Below, in pieces: positions 1-6,671 of a stretch of DNA of 7,833 bases (the stretch's first letter is position 1; each line of letters begins with the position of its first letter). Source of the DNA: Micrococcales bacterium (GTDB taxonomy: Bacteria; Actinomycetota; Actinomycetes; S36-B12; UBA10799); assembly GCA_023252115.1 (NCBI GenBank), contig JAHEXM010000067.1, positions 1-7,833 of the forward strand, read 5' to 3'. The notes under the pieces are model-generated. The model saw only the letters and a program-made list of their open reading frames with translations. It was not told where the DNA came from and ran no database searches. Position numbers and translations under genes: made by a program.

Positions 1-312
1 TGTCGCGCCACCGATCCCTCCTAATAACTGCCACGGACGGATCGCTGATTTCCCGTTTGAGTCTTTGCGCAATCCACTTCGAAGTGTTGGCAGAGTGGAG
101 CGAAGCGTTGAGCTGAAACAGAAGATGAGTACTACAACGAGGAGTCCCACTCCGAACGAGACCCACGCGGCTTCAAGACCATCCGATAACAGGCTGCCGA
201 GATGCCCGTTAATCCGAGACTGAACAACTGTTGCGGCACCGACACAGACAGAGAGCGGAATTGCCACACTCCGAGGCAAGTGGGTGTGCGTCGGCGCTGG
301 TGGCTTTGACAT
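1..312 (-). CDS. YdcZ/DUF606-family DMT transporter, N-terminal part (runs off left edge)
   Basis: The reverse strand is open for 104 codons from an ATG at 312 to the window edge, so only the N-terminal part is visible. The protein starts [16 protein letters not shown] hydrophobic segment at about 16-28 leads into QSRINGHLG (about 31-39), then EAAWVSFGVG and a second membrane segment (about 47-65), and then PWQLLGGIGGA near the edge. A helix with Q-x-x-I-N-G-x-L-G, an A-x-x-S-F-x-x-G helix and a P-W-x-x-L-G-G-x-x-G-A start of helix 3 are the hallmarks I know from YdcZ (formerly DUF606) proteins of the drug/metabolite transporter superfamily. These are inner-membrane proteins of mostly unknown substrate. 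The ATG overlaps the purH stop by one base (TGATG) and has no Shine-Dalgarno sequence in front of it, so translation is probably coupled to purH. The family call is recognition by eye; a substrate cannot be given. Confidence 0.75.
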   Translation of the reverse strand, partial: MSKPPAPTHTHLPRSVAIPLSVCVGAATVVQSRINGHLGSLLSDGLEAAWVSFGVGLLVVVLIFCFSSTLRSTLPTLRSGLRKDSNGKSAIRPWQLLGGIGGAT

Positions 313-1871
313 CAATGAAAGAAGTGTCTGACGCCGGTGAAGTACATCGATGCCCCGGCCGCTCTCGCCGCTGCGATCACTTCTTCGTCGCGAACCGAGC
401 CGCCTGGTGAAACGACAGCGCGGATCCCGGCTTCGAGCAGAACTTCAAGGCCGTCTGGGAACGGGAAGAAAGCGTCAGATGCAGCGACTGCTCCGCGTAT
501 GCGTTCTTCGCCAGCACGTTGCACCGCCAGTCGCGCAGAGTCAACACGATTGACCTGTCCCATCCCGATACCAACTGCTGCGGTGTCGCGGGCAATCAGA
601 ATCGCATTGCTTTTGACTCCGCGGCAGGCTCGCCAGGCAAACTCAAGGTCAGCCAACGTGCCGTCACTTACCGGTTCGCCACATGCCAGTGTCCATCTGC
701 TGGCGTCATCGCCTTCGGCATCAATATGGTCCTGCGCTTGCATCAGCAAACCACCACTGATTCGCCGAGTTTCGACCGCTGCATCAGCAACAGGGTCTGC
801 AACCAAGATGCGCAGGTTTGCTTTTGCCTTCAAAACATCCAGTGCAGCCGCCGAAAACTTTGGCGCGACGATTACTTCGGTGAATACTTCTGCGACCTGA
901 CGGGCCATCTCTTCGGTGACTTCAGTATTCGCAGCAATAACGCCGCCGAATGCAGACACCGGGTCTGTCGCTTGCGCTTTGCGATGAGCCTGCGCTACGT
1001 CAGCGCCAATGGCGATGCCACACGGATTCGCGTGTTTGATGATGGCCACAGCTGGTTGCGCGAAGTCGTATGCGGTCCGCCGCGCAGCATCAGCGTCAAC
1101 AAAGTTGTTGTACGACATTTGCTTGCCATGCAATTGCTCTGCTTGCGCAAGCCCGGGAGCTGTGTGCTTTGCGACGTACATTGCTGCCGGCTGATGTGGA
1201 TTCTCGCCGTAACGAAGGACTTCTGCACGCTCCCACACTCCTGCGACCCAGCCGGGGAAGGACGATTCACCTTCTTGCGGCGCAACAACGCTGCCCATCC
1301 AAGAGGCGACCGCAACGTCGTAACTTGCGGTGTGCCGAAATGCTTCCGCCGCCAACGTCTTGCGCTGGTCAAGGGTGAAGCCGCCAGTCTTGACTGCTTG
1401 CGACACCTCGGTGTAGCGCTCCGGCGAGACAACCACCGCAACTGAGGGATGGTTCTTTGCTGCGGCGCGAACCATTGACGGACCACCAATGTCGATTTGT
1501 TCGACACAGTCGTCTGGACTGGCGCCGCTGGCGACTGTGTCGGCGAACGGATACAGATTGACGACAACCAAGTCGAATGGCGCAATACCCAAATCGTCGA
1601 GTTGCTTCTGGTGATCGTCGAGCCTCAGGTCAGCCAAAATTCCGGCGTGCACGCGCGGGTGCAGTGTCTTCACGCGACCATCGAGGCACTCAGGAAAATC
1701 AGTAAGTTCAGCCACCTCGGTAACTGGTATCCCCAGCTCCGCGATCCGAGCAGCTGTCGATCCAGTCGAGACTATTTCGACGTCTGCCGCTGACAGGTCG
1801 CGTGCCAAGTCCTCGAGTCCGGTCTTGTCATAGACCGAGATCATTGCCCGCCGAATCGGACGTGTGTTCAC
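312..1871 (-). CDS. purH: Bifunctional AICAR transformylase / IMP cyclohydrolase
   Basis: This cytoplasmic enzyme carries out the last two steps of purine synthesis: AICAR plus 10-formyl-THF gives FAICAR, which is then cyclised to IMP. The 519-residue length is normal for the family. The N-terminal MGS-like cyclohydrolase domain (about 8-150) has [27 protein letters not shown] (K68), NLYPF (Y107), EQIDIGG (D127) and RAAAKN (K139), matching known cyclohydrolase residues. The C-terminal transformylase domain has [11 protein letters not shown] (220-230), [11 protein letters not shown], the catalytic KHANPCG (K279-H280), [42 protein letters not shown] and the terminal RHFFH. No key motif is missing. 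Translation starts at a GTG inside the purN stop (GTGA, 4-base overlap), with GAAAGG at 1887-1882 as a plausible ribosome binding site. It is thus translationally coupled to purN, which supplies an earlier step of the same pathway. Confidence 0.98.
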   Translation of the reverse strand: MNTRPIRRAMISVYDKTGLEDLARDLSAADVEIVSTGSTAARIAELGIPVTEVAELTDFPECLDGRVKTLHPRVHAGILADLRLDDHQKQLDDLGIAPFDLVVVNLYPFADTVASGASPDDCVEQIDIGGPSMVRAAAKNHPSVAVVVSPERYTEVSQAVKTGGFTLDQRKTLAAEAFRHTASYDVAVASWMGSVVAPQEGESSFPGWVAGVWERAEVLRYGENPHQPAAMYVAKHTAPGLAQAEQLHGKQMSYNNFVDADAARRTAYDFAQPAVAIIKHANPCGIAIGADVAQAHRKAQATDPVSAFGGVIAANTEVTEEMARQVAEVFTEVIVAPKFSAAALDVLKAKANLRILVADPVADAAVETRRISGGLLMQAQDHIDAEGDDASRWTLACGEPVSDGTLADLEFAWRACRGVKSNAILIARDTAAVGIGMGQVNRVDSARLAVQRAGEERIRGAVAASDAFFPFPDGLEVLLEAGIRAVVSPGGSVRDEEVIAAARAAGASMYFTGVRHFFH

Positions 1872-2479
1872 TGAATCGTGACCTTTCTACCCGACACCAC
1901 AAAGTCATTCCGACTCAACGATGAAACCACTTCCGGAAGTAACCGCTGTTCCACAACCTTGATTCGAGAGTGCAATGACTCCTCGTCGTCATCTTCGTAC
2001 ACGACCACTGATTCCTGCGCCAAGACCGGGCCGCTATCGACACCGGCATCGACGATATGGATCGTGCATCCCGTGACTTTGACGCCATACGCCAGTGCAT
2101 CTCGCACGGCATGTGCGCCTGGAAACGACGGAAGCAACGCTGGGTGCGTGTTGATGATCTTGTCTCCCGTTTGATTCAGAACATGCTCGCCGAGCAGCCG
2201 CATGAATCCGGCGCACACCACTAAGTCCGGCTTATAGCTTGCGATGGCTTCGGATAGCGCCTGGTCCCACTGCGGGCGAGTCAGACCCTCAGGCGCGACG
2301 ACGAACGTGTCGACGCCTGCAGTAGTAGCGCGTACCAGTCCGGGAGCGTCCGCTCGATCGGTTCCCACCGCAACAATTTCGGCCGGATAGTCATTGTCCG
2401 ACGCGGCATCAAGAAGGGCTTGCAGAGTGGTTCCAGTGCCCGAGATCAGCACGACGAGTCGCGCACGCTCTATTCCCAC
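1868..2479 (-). CDS. purN: Phosphoribosylglycinamide (GAR) formyltransferase
   Basis: PurN transfers a formyl group from 10-formyl-THF to GAR to give FGAR, the third step of purine synthesis, in the cytoplasm. At 203 residues it is of normal length. Visible motifs are [14 protein letters not shown] (10-23, phosphate-binding loop; the GTGTTL variant replaces the G-N/T-G-S-N-L seen in enterobacteria), AGFMRLLG (90-97, folate site), [16 protein letters not shown] (109-124) and [15 protein letters not shown] (141-155). The catalytic triad Asn, His and Asp is present as N110, H112 and D148. The start is GTG at 2479, preceded by AGGA at 2490-2487 with 7-base spacing; that site overlaps the stop codon of the upstream perM-like gene. 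The gene overlaps purH by 4 bases. Both enzymes use 10-formyl-THF, so co-expression makes metabolic sense. Confidence 0.98.
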   Translation of the reverse strand: MGIERARLVVLISGTGTTLQALLDAASDNDYPAEIVAVGTDRADAPGLVRATTAGVDTFVVAPEGLTRPQWDQALSEAIASYKPDLVVCAGFMRLLGEHVLNQTGDKIINTHPALLPSFPGAHAVRDALAYGVKVTGCTIHIVDAGVDSGPVLAQESVVVYEDDDEESLHSRIKVVEQRLLPEVVSSLSRNDFVVSGRKVTIQ

Positions 2480-2488
2480 TGTTTGATC

Positions 2489-3850
2489 CTAGGCCTCGGA
2501 CATCTCGTCCTTTGTACTCACGTCAACCACGCGGTCGGCGCTGCCACGGAATCGATAACCAATTGAGCGCAACACGTCGGTGATCCATGCGCCAGCAAAA
2601 ATCAACGCGAATGCCGCGATGCCCGTCACGATTGCGGAGGGACCGAGGTGAGCAAGTCGGTGTCCCCCGAGTCCACCGGCCGCCAAAAACGAAGCGACGC
2701 ATACGAAGACGCCGACGATGCCCGACATCCAGAGCCGTTCTCGCAAGTCGTGGATCGTGAACGCCCGCCCCGGCTTTGTCCGATTCAGGACGACGGACGC
2801 TAATCCCCCGGCAATAAGCGGCACCAACAACACGATCGGCGCCCAGACCGGTGCCGACCCAGGTACACCCGCCATCAGCGGAAAGGCTGGCAGCGCACCG
2901 CCATCAACGCCAAACGGAGTGACGGAAGTGCCGTCCCCGATGGTGAATCCAACTCCGCACAGGTACGACACCGTCCAAATGATTGCGTTGGGCAGGTACA
3001 TCATCCCAACAATGAGCAGCAGCAATCCGCCAATAAATCCGCCGCCAAGTGCCTTGCTCATAGTGGTCGCGATACCAAAGTGAAAGACCAAACTGATACC
3101 GAGGACCGCGCCCGCGGCAGCCACCATTGAAAGGCAGGCGATTGTTGCCGCAGCAAACCATCGGCGCACGTGAGCCGGGAACCGCGCGGCGACGCCGCCC
3201 CACAATTGGGCTTCGCGAATGGTTCCGGCTCCGAATGCCATCAAGGCAAAGAACCCGCAGCCGAATAGCGCGTAAAGCGGCTCGACCGATGCTTTGTCCA
3301 TCGAACCGAAACCGGCAATGAACATGCCTGCCGTTCCATAAACCGCTGCCGCAACTCCCACCGTCACCCGAACGTCCTGCCAGCGACACGCACCGCTTCG
3401 ACGCGCTGCCCACTTGCCAGCCCGATACAGCAAAATTCCCGGGATCAACGCGACGCCAAGTGGCAGGGCCGACAAGACTCCACTGGGCAATGACAGGGCC
3501 ACATGATGCGTTGCGACCCAGGCCAGAGCGCCAATCCGCAATACCGATGTTGCGTTTCCCTCACCGGCGCCCAAGATCCAGCCAATAACTACCAAGCCGG
3601 TAATCGCCAGCAACGAAATAACTGCACTCCAAATCGCGGCAAGCGCACCAGCCGCCGGAGAACTGAGCCGCGAGGCAACGGCATCAACCCGGCTGCGGGC
3701 AGTCCGCGTCCATGCTTGACGCCGACCACCCTCGGGTGTGGGGCCGCGATGGCCACGGGTCGGCGGACGCGCACCGGCCGCCTGCTCACGGCGGAGCGCG
3801 CGTCGGCGGGCTACTCGTCGATAGGCCATAGAGCTAAGGGTCGCATCCAA
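2489..3850 (-). CDS. perM: DUF6350 multi-pass membrane protein, PerM-like
   Basis: This is a 453-residue integral membrane protein with about nine hydrophobic segments (roughly 66-93, 124-142, 163-181, 190-210, 232-258, 268-297, 336-354, 376-394, 406-426). It has a long Arg/Pro-rich, presumably cytoplasmic N-terminus (1-60) and a charged C-terminal tail. Two patches look like the DUF6350 family: SLPSGVLSALPLGV then LLYRAGKWAARR (about 120-151), and MYLPNAIIWTVSY followed by GDGTSVTPFGVDGGALPAFP (about 284-324). DUF6350 includes mycobacterial PerM (Rv0955), described as a divisome-associated protein that stabilises FtsB. In M. tuberculosis it also lies between sucCD and purNH, which supports orthology. 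That role is inferred by family and position only. The start is uncertain: TTG at 3850 gives the longest product, while ATG at 3829 (codon 8) removes seven residues; neither has a convincing ribosome binding site. The N-terminal 180 bases are more G+C-rich than the neighbours. Confidence 0.88.
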   Translation of the reverse strand: MDATLSSMAYRRVARRRALRREQAAGARPPTRGHRGPTPEGGRRQAWTRTARSRVDAVASRLSSPAAGALAAIWSAVISLLAITGLVVIGWILGAGEGNATSVLRIGALAWVATHHVALSLPSGVLSALPLGVALIPGILLYRAGKWAARRSGACRWQDVRVTVGVAAAVYGTAGMFIAGFGSMDKASVEPLYALFGCGFFALMAFGAGTIREAQLWGGVAARFPAHVRRWFAAATIACLSMVAAAGAVLGISLVFHFGIATTMSKALGGGFIGGLLLLIVGMMYLPNAIIWTVSYLCGVGFTIGDGTSVTPFGVDGGALPAFPLMAGVPGSAPVWAPIVLLVPLIAGGLASVVLNRTKPGRAFTIHDLRERLWMSGIVGVFVCVASFLAAGGLGGHRLAHLGPSAIVTGIAAFALIFAGAWITDVLRSIGYRFRGSADRVVDVSTKDEMSEA

Positions 3851-3874
3851 ATCCAGCCTGCGAGGGCTGACTCG

Positions 3875-4759
3875 CTAAAGACTTTCGATGACCTCGCGCA
3901 TTAGTCGCGCGGTGGCACTCGGCGTCTTGCCAACCTTGACGCCGGCAGCCTCGAGGGCCTCCTGCTTAGCGGCCGCGGTTCCGGCCGATCCCGAGACAAT
4001 TGCACCCGCGTGCCCCATTGTCTTACCTTCGGGAGCAGTGAAACCAGCGACGTAACCCACTACCGGCTTCGTGACGTTTTTGGCGATGTAATCCGCAGCG
4101 CGCTCTTCGGCATCGCCGCCGATCTCACCGATCATCACAATTGCATCGGTATCAGGGTCAGCTTCGAATGCTTCGAGGCAATCGATATGAGTCGTTCCGA
4201 TGATCGGATCGCCGCCAATTCCCACCGCAGTCGAGAATCCGATATCGCGCAATTCGAACATCATTTGGTAGGTCAACGTCCCTGATTTGGAAACCAAACC
4301 GATGCGCCCAGGCATGGCAATGTTTGCCGGAATGATGCCGACGTTCGATTGACCTGGAGTGATCAAGCCGGGGCAGTTCGGTCCAATGATCCGGGTGTCA
4401 CCTTTTTGCTGCGAGTACGCGAAGAAGTTTGCCGTGTCATGGATCGGGATGCCTTCCGTGATGACGACACACAACGGAACTCCAGCATCGATCGTCTCGA
4501 TGACGGCAGCCTTAGCAAATTTCGGCGGGACAAAAACCACGGAAACGTCAGCGCCCGTCTCGGCGACAGCTTCGCCTACCGACCCGAACACCGGAATCGT
4601 GCGACCTTGAGCGTCGACATTCTGGCCACCTTTGCCCGGCGTGACGCCCGCAACGATCTCGGTACCACTGGCGAGCATGCGGTTGGTGTGTTTGGTGCCT
4701 TCAGCGCCAGTGATGCCCTGAACAAGCACTCGCGACTTTTCATTGATGTAGATAGCCAT
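3875..4759 (-). CDS. sucD: Succinate--CoA ligase (succinyl-CoA synthetase), alpha subunit
   Basis: SucD is the CoA-binding and phospho-histidine-carrying subunit of the TCA-cycle enzyme that converts succinyl-CoA, NDP and phosphate to succinate, NTP and CoA. At 294 residues it is of normal length. The N-terminal Rossmann-type CoA-binding domain shows [15 protein letters not shown] (11-25) and [19 protein letters not shown] (126-136) and SKSGTLTYQ (158-165) follow. The ligase domain has [19 protein letters not shown] (E212) and GHAGAI with the active-site H250. The spacing of E212 and H250 (38 residues) is the same as that of Glu208 and His246 in E. coli, so the active site is intact. The ATG at 4759 has a strong AGGGGG ribosome binding site at 4774-4769, overlapping the sucC stop codon. 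The 14-base gap to sucC fits production of the alpha-beta complex from one message. Confidence 0.98.
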   Translation of the reverse strand: MAIYINEKSRVLVQGITGAEGTKHTNRMLASGTEIVAGVTPGKGGQNVDAQGRTIPVFGSVGEAVAETGADVSVVFVPPKFAKAAVIETIDAGVPLCVVITEGIPIHDTANFFAYSQQKGDTRIIGPNCPGLITPGQSNVGIIPANIAMPGRIGLVSKSGTLTYQMMFELRDIGFSTAVGIGGDPIIGTTHIDCLEAFEADPDTDAIVMIGEIGGDAEERAADYIAKNVTKPVVGYVAGFTAPEGKTMGHAGAIVSGSAGTAAAKQEALEAAGVKVGKTPSATARLMREVIESL

Positions 4760-4768
4760 TGCGTTCGT

Positions 4769-4775
4769 CCCCCTC
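4769..4775 (-). promoter_or_regulatory. Ribosome binding site of sucD, overlapping the sucC stop
   Basis: GAGGGGG lies 9 bases before the sucD ATG, and its first two bases belong to the sucC TGA codon. The layout fits co-translation of the two subunits. Confidence 0.75.
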
Positions 4776-5949
4776 AGGCCGCTGCTGCGGCAAGTTCGGC
4801 GACGCGACTTGCGGCATCGTCCATGGTGTCGACAATTTCAACGATGCTTTGGTCGGCTTCGGCCAGAATGCGTCGACCTTCTTCGGCGTTGTTGCCATCG
4901 AGGCGACAGACAATCGGCTTGTTGAGTGGGCCGTTTGCTTCCAGGATCTCGATTGCTTGGACGATGCCGTTTGCAACCGCATCGCAAGAAGTGATGCCAC
5001 CAAACACGTTCACGAAAACTGCTTTGACATCTGGGTCGTTCAGGATGACATCGAGGCCATCCGCCATGACTTGGGCCGATGCCCCGCCACCGATATCCAG
5101 GAAGTTCGCCGGCTTTACTCCACCAAAGTTGTCGCCTGCGTAGGCGACAACATCCAGGGTGCTCATGACAAGACCCGCGCCGTTGCCGATGATTCCCACT
5201 TCGCCATTAAGCTTGACGTAATTCAGGCCCTTCTCGGCCGCCTTGCGCTCGAGTGGATCCTCGGCATCAATGTCGATCAGGGCTTCGTGATCGGGGTGAC
5301 GAAATGCCGCGTTGTCATCCAATGTCACTTTGCCGTCCAGCGCCAAAATCTTGCCGTCCGGGTCTTTGACCAATGGGTTGACCTCGACGAGAGTTGCGTC
5401 TTCGGCCACGAAGGTGTCCCAGAGTGTGACGAGGACGTCGGCAACTTGATCCGCCACATCTGCCGGGAACTTTGCTTCGGTAACGATCTCGAGGGCTTTT
5501 GCTTTGTCGACCCCGGTCAGCGGATTAACCAGCACCCTGGCGAGCGCCTCTGGCTTATTTACCGCAATGTCTTCGATCTCCATCCCGCCTTCGACACTGG
5601 CCATCGCCAGGAAGGTCCGGTTGGTGCGATCGAGCAGAAACGACACGTAGTACTCGTCTTCAATATCGCTTGCCTCGGTGATGAGGAGTTTGTGAACCTT
5701 GTGGCCCTTGATATCGAGTCCGAGGATGTTCTGTGCGTGGTCTCGTGCTTCATCAGGTGTCTTTGCGAGCTTGACTCCGCCAGCCTTACCCCGGCCGCCG
5801 ACCTTGACTTGGGCCTTGACTACCACCATGTTGTCGATGCGCTCGGCCGAAGCGCGGGCATCAGTGTGGGTAGTGACTACGTCGCCAGACTGTGTTGGGA
5901 CGTTGTGACGGGCGAATAGTTCCTTGGCCTGGTACTCGTACAGATCCAC
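4774..5949 (-). CDS. sucC: Succinate--CoA ligase (ADP/GDP-forming), beta subunit
   Basis: SucC is the nucleotide- and metal-binding subunit and partners SucD. Its 391 residues match the usual length. The N-terminal ATP-grasp domain begins [18 protein letters not shown] and contains [18 protein letters not shown] (45-62). EVNPLV places E189 and N191, and [11 protein letters not shown] places D205; the N191-D205 spacing of 14 equals that of the Mg-binding Asn199 and Asp213 in E. coli. The C-terminal flavodoxin-like ligase domain shows [18 protein letters not shown] (249-266), [11 protein letters not shown] (281-291), VNVFGGIT (313-320) and [15 protein letters not shown] (348-362). Whether it prefers ADP or GDP cannot be told by eye. 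The start is GTG at 5949 with GGAG at 5959-5956 and 6-base spacing. A 74-base gap with two inverted repeats separates it from the upstream B12-binding gene, so this is where a separate sucC promoter or operator could lie. Confidence 0.98.
   Translation of the reverse strand: MDLYEYQAKELFARHNVPTQSGDVVTTHTDARASAERIDNMVVVKAQVKVGGRGKAGGVKLAKTPDEARDHAQNILGLDIKGHKVHKLLITEASDIEDEYYVSFLLDRTNRTFLAMASVEGGMEIEDIAVNKPEALARVLVNPLTGVDKAKALEIVTEAKFPADVADQVADVLVTLWDTFVAEDATLVEVNPLVKDPDGKILALDGKVTLDDNAAFRHPDHEALIDIDAEDPLERKAAEKGLNYVKLNGEVGIIGNGAGLVMSTLDVVAYAGDNFGGVKPANFLDIGGGASAQVMADGLDVILNDPDVKAVFVNVFGGITSCDAVANGIVQAIEILEANGPLNKPIVCRLDGNNAEEGRRILAEADQSIVEIVDTMDDAASRVAELAAAAA
5128..5151. repeat. Perfect 10-bp inverted repeat inside sucC
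   Basis: On the plus strand GTTGTCGCCT (5128-5137) faces its exact reverse complement AGGCGACAAC (5142-5151) across a 4-base loop. In the sucC message this would form a stable stem-loop in the codons for VVAYAGDN (about residues 267-274), followed by TTTGG. It lies in the coding region, so it is not an ordinary operon-end terminator. It could affect mRNA stability or translation speed, or be a by-product of the codons used. Confidence 0.6.
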
Positions 5950-5955
5950 GAATCA

Positions 5956-5959
5956 CTCC
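5956..5959 (-). promoter_or_regulatory. Ribosome binding site of sucC
   Basis: GGAG lies 6 bases before the GTG at 5949 and supports that GTG as the start of sucC. The encoded [11 protein letters not shown] is the expected N-terminus of the family, which agrees. Confidence 0.7.
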
Positions 5960-5983
5960 GCGCAGCAGTTGGAAACTCCGATA

Positions 5984-6016
5984 TTTGCGTTCAGCAAACT
6001 TTAGAAGTTTAGGCTG
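5984..6016. promoter_or_regulatory. Two overlapping inverted repeats in the gap upstream of sucC
   Basis: The 74-base gap between the B12-binding gene stop and the sucC start holds an imperfect dyad: AAACTT (5996-6001) faces AAGTTT (6005-6010) across a 3-base loop, flanked by CAGC (5992-5995) and GCTG (6013-6016), giving ten possible pairs with a 2-base bulge. A second inverted repeat, TTTGC (5984-5988) and GCAAA (5994-5998), shares bases with it, so the two hairpins would exclude each other. There is no run of T after either on the minus strand, so a classical Rho-independent terminator is unlikely. It could be a regulator-binding site, an mRNA structure in the sucC leader, or chance. I find no clean -35/-10 pair in this gap. 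Confidence 0.35.
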
Positions 6017-6023
6017 CGTGGTT

Positions 6024-6434
6024 TTATGCGGCGGTAGCTGGGCCTACGGTGGAACGCACCCATTCCACGATGTCACTGGTCTTGGTACCGGGCGTGAAGA
6101 TCTTTGCCACACCCTCTGCTTCGAGTTCCGGGATGTCGTCGTCGGGAATGATGCCGCCGCCGAACACGACAATGTCGGTCGCGTCTTTCTCGCGCAGCAG
6201 ATCAATCACGGCCTTGAACAGTGTCATGTGGGCACCCGATAACACCGACAGCCCAATTGCATCAACGTCTTCCTGGATCGCTGCTTCAACGATCATTTCC
6301 GGCGTCTGATGCAAGCCCGTGTACACCACTTCGATCCCCGCATCGCGCAATGCGCGCGCTACGACCTTGGCTCCGCGATCGTGACCATCGAGTCCTGGCT
6401 TTGCAACCAACACTCTGATCGGCGATCCACTCAT
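6024..6434 (-). CDS. Stand-alone cobalamin (B12)-binding subunit of an acyl-CoA mutase, IcmB/MutA C-terminal type
   Basis: This is a 136-residue single-domain protein with the B12-binding Rossmann-like fold of AdoCbl-dependent mutases. The base-off/His-on signature D-x-H-x-x-G is present as DGHDRG (D16, H18, G21), so H18 should coordinate the cobalt. GLSVLSGAH (61-69) and [12 protein letters not shown] (91-102) supply the S-x-L and G-G parts, and [18 protein letters not shown] closes the domain. The length equals that of the isobutyryl-CoA mutase small subunit IcmB as I recall it. Methylmalonyl-, isobutyryl- and 2-hydroxyisobutyryl-CoA mutase small parts are too similar to separate by eye. 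No large catalytic subunit is in the window. I chose the ATG at 6434 over the upstream in-frame TTG at 6479 because GGAGGA lies just in front of it and homologues begin near here. It precedes sucC, whose substrate succinyl-CoA is the product of methylmalonyl-CoA mutase. Confidence 0.9.
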   Translation of the reverse strand: MSGSPIRVLVAKPGLDGHDRGAKVVARALRDAGIEVVYTGLHQTPEMIVEAAIQEDVDAIGLSVLSGAHMTLFKAVIDLLREKDATDIVVFGGGIIPDDDIPELEAEGVAKIFTPGTKTSDIVEWVRSTVGPATAA

Positions 6435-6437
6435 GAG

Positions 6438-6443
6438 TCCTCC
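6438..6443 (-). promoter_or_regulatory. Ribosome binding site deciding the start of the B12-binding gene
   Basis: GGAGGA ends 3 bases before the ATG at 6434. Spacing is slightly short, but this is the best Shine-Dalgarno match in the area and argues against the longer TTG start at 6479. Confidence 0.65.
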
Positions 6444-6568
6444 ATCGCACTGTGACGCCGTGGCGCCCAGCGTCGTCAACTGTCGTTGTATTCAGTGTGC
6501 CTGGCTAGTTCCGACCACTTCAACGCAGGTGTGGCGTTCGAGATTGACCGCAGAGAGTGACATTTGAC

Positions 6569-6590
6569 GAAAATCACATTGAGCATTTTC
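6569..6590. repeat. Inverted repeat in the divergent intergenic region
   Basis: GAAAAT and ATTTTC are perfect 6-base arms separated by 10 bases, about one helical turn for each half-site centre plus spacing typical of dimeric regulators. It overlaps the A+T-rich zone where the lipase-gene promoter would be expected. Six-base arms are short enough to arise by chance. Confidence 0.3.
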
Positions 6591-6659
6591 GGGCAATGGC
6601 ATTACCGAACGTGACAAAACCCCAAGAACGAACCAAATGGCTGTCTCGCCAGCCTTACA

Positions 6660-6671
6660 GAATGGCCATTC
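6660..6671. repeat. 12-bp perfect palindrome abutting the lipase GTG start
   Basis: GAATGGCCATTC is its own reverse complement and ends one base before the GTG at 6672. It could be an operator. If so, the true start might be the ATG at 6690. About two perfect 12-bp palindromes are expected by chance in a window this long, so only its position gives it interest. Confidence 0.3.

Larger units (their letters stand above)
6435..6671. promoter_or_regulatory. Divergent intergenic region between the B12-binding gene and the lipase-like gene
   Basis: This 237-base stretch has no convincing gene and should hold promoters for both directions, because the two flanking genes diverge. On the plus strand TTGACC (6544-6549), TTGACG (6564-6569) and TTGAGC (6579-6584) resemble -35 boxes, but none has a good TATAAT-like partner at 16-18 bases. 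On the minus strand TTGACG at 6479-6474 likewise lacks a partner. An inverted repeat, GAAAAT (6569-6574) and ATTTTC (6585-6590), and a 12-bp perfect palindrome at 6660-6671 are candidate regulator sites. The middle part (6550-6640) is more A+T-rich than the genes. The promoter role follows from gene orientation; no promoter can be assigned firmly. Confidence 0.5.

Noticed and set aside
75..86. The 12-bp perfect palindrome CACTTCGAAGTG within the transporter gene.
   Set aside because: About two such palindromes are expected by chance in a window of this length, and this one lies inside a coding frame with no positional reason for function.
519..1445. A 308-codon plus-strand open frame antisense to purH, with smaller ones at 337-900 and 1070-1378.
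   Set aside because: They lie wholly within purH, which has all family motifs. Their products are Cys/Arg/Ser-rich and show no family resemblance.
2302..2331. A bulged stem of about ten pairs (CAGGCG and CGCCTG arms) inside purN.
   Set aside because: The segment is rich in repeated GAC/ACG codons, so imperfect pairing is expected. The stem is interrupted and the loop is large.
3860..3875. A small inverted repeat (GCGAG and CTCGC, 6-base loop) in the sucD-perM gap, considered as a terminator.
   Set aside because: Only five pairs and no T-run, and the genes on either side lie 24 bases apart in what looks like one operon.
4349..5143. A 264-codon plus-strand open frame spanning the sucC/sucD junction.
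   Set aside because: It crosses two well-supported genes on the other strand and looks like antisense shadow sequence.
4759..5919. A 386-codon open frame on the plus strand, antisense to nearly all of sucC.
   Set aside because: The opposite strand encodes a full, motif-complete SucC. The antisense product is rich in Cys, His and Val with no recognisable domain, as expected when codon bias suppresses stops in the complementary frame.
6435..6479. A 15-codon N-terminal extension of the B12-binding protein from a TTG at 6479.
   Set aside because: GGAGGA sits right before the ATG at 6434, and the family normally begins a few residues before the [14 protein letters not shown] segment.
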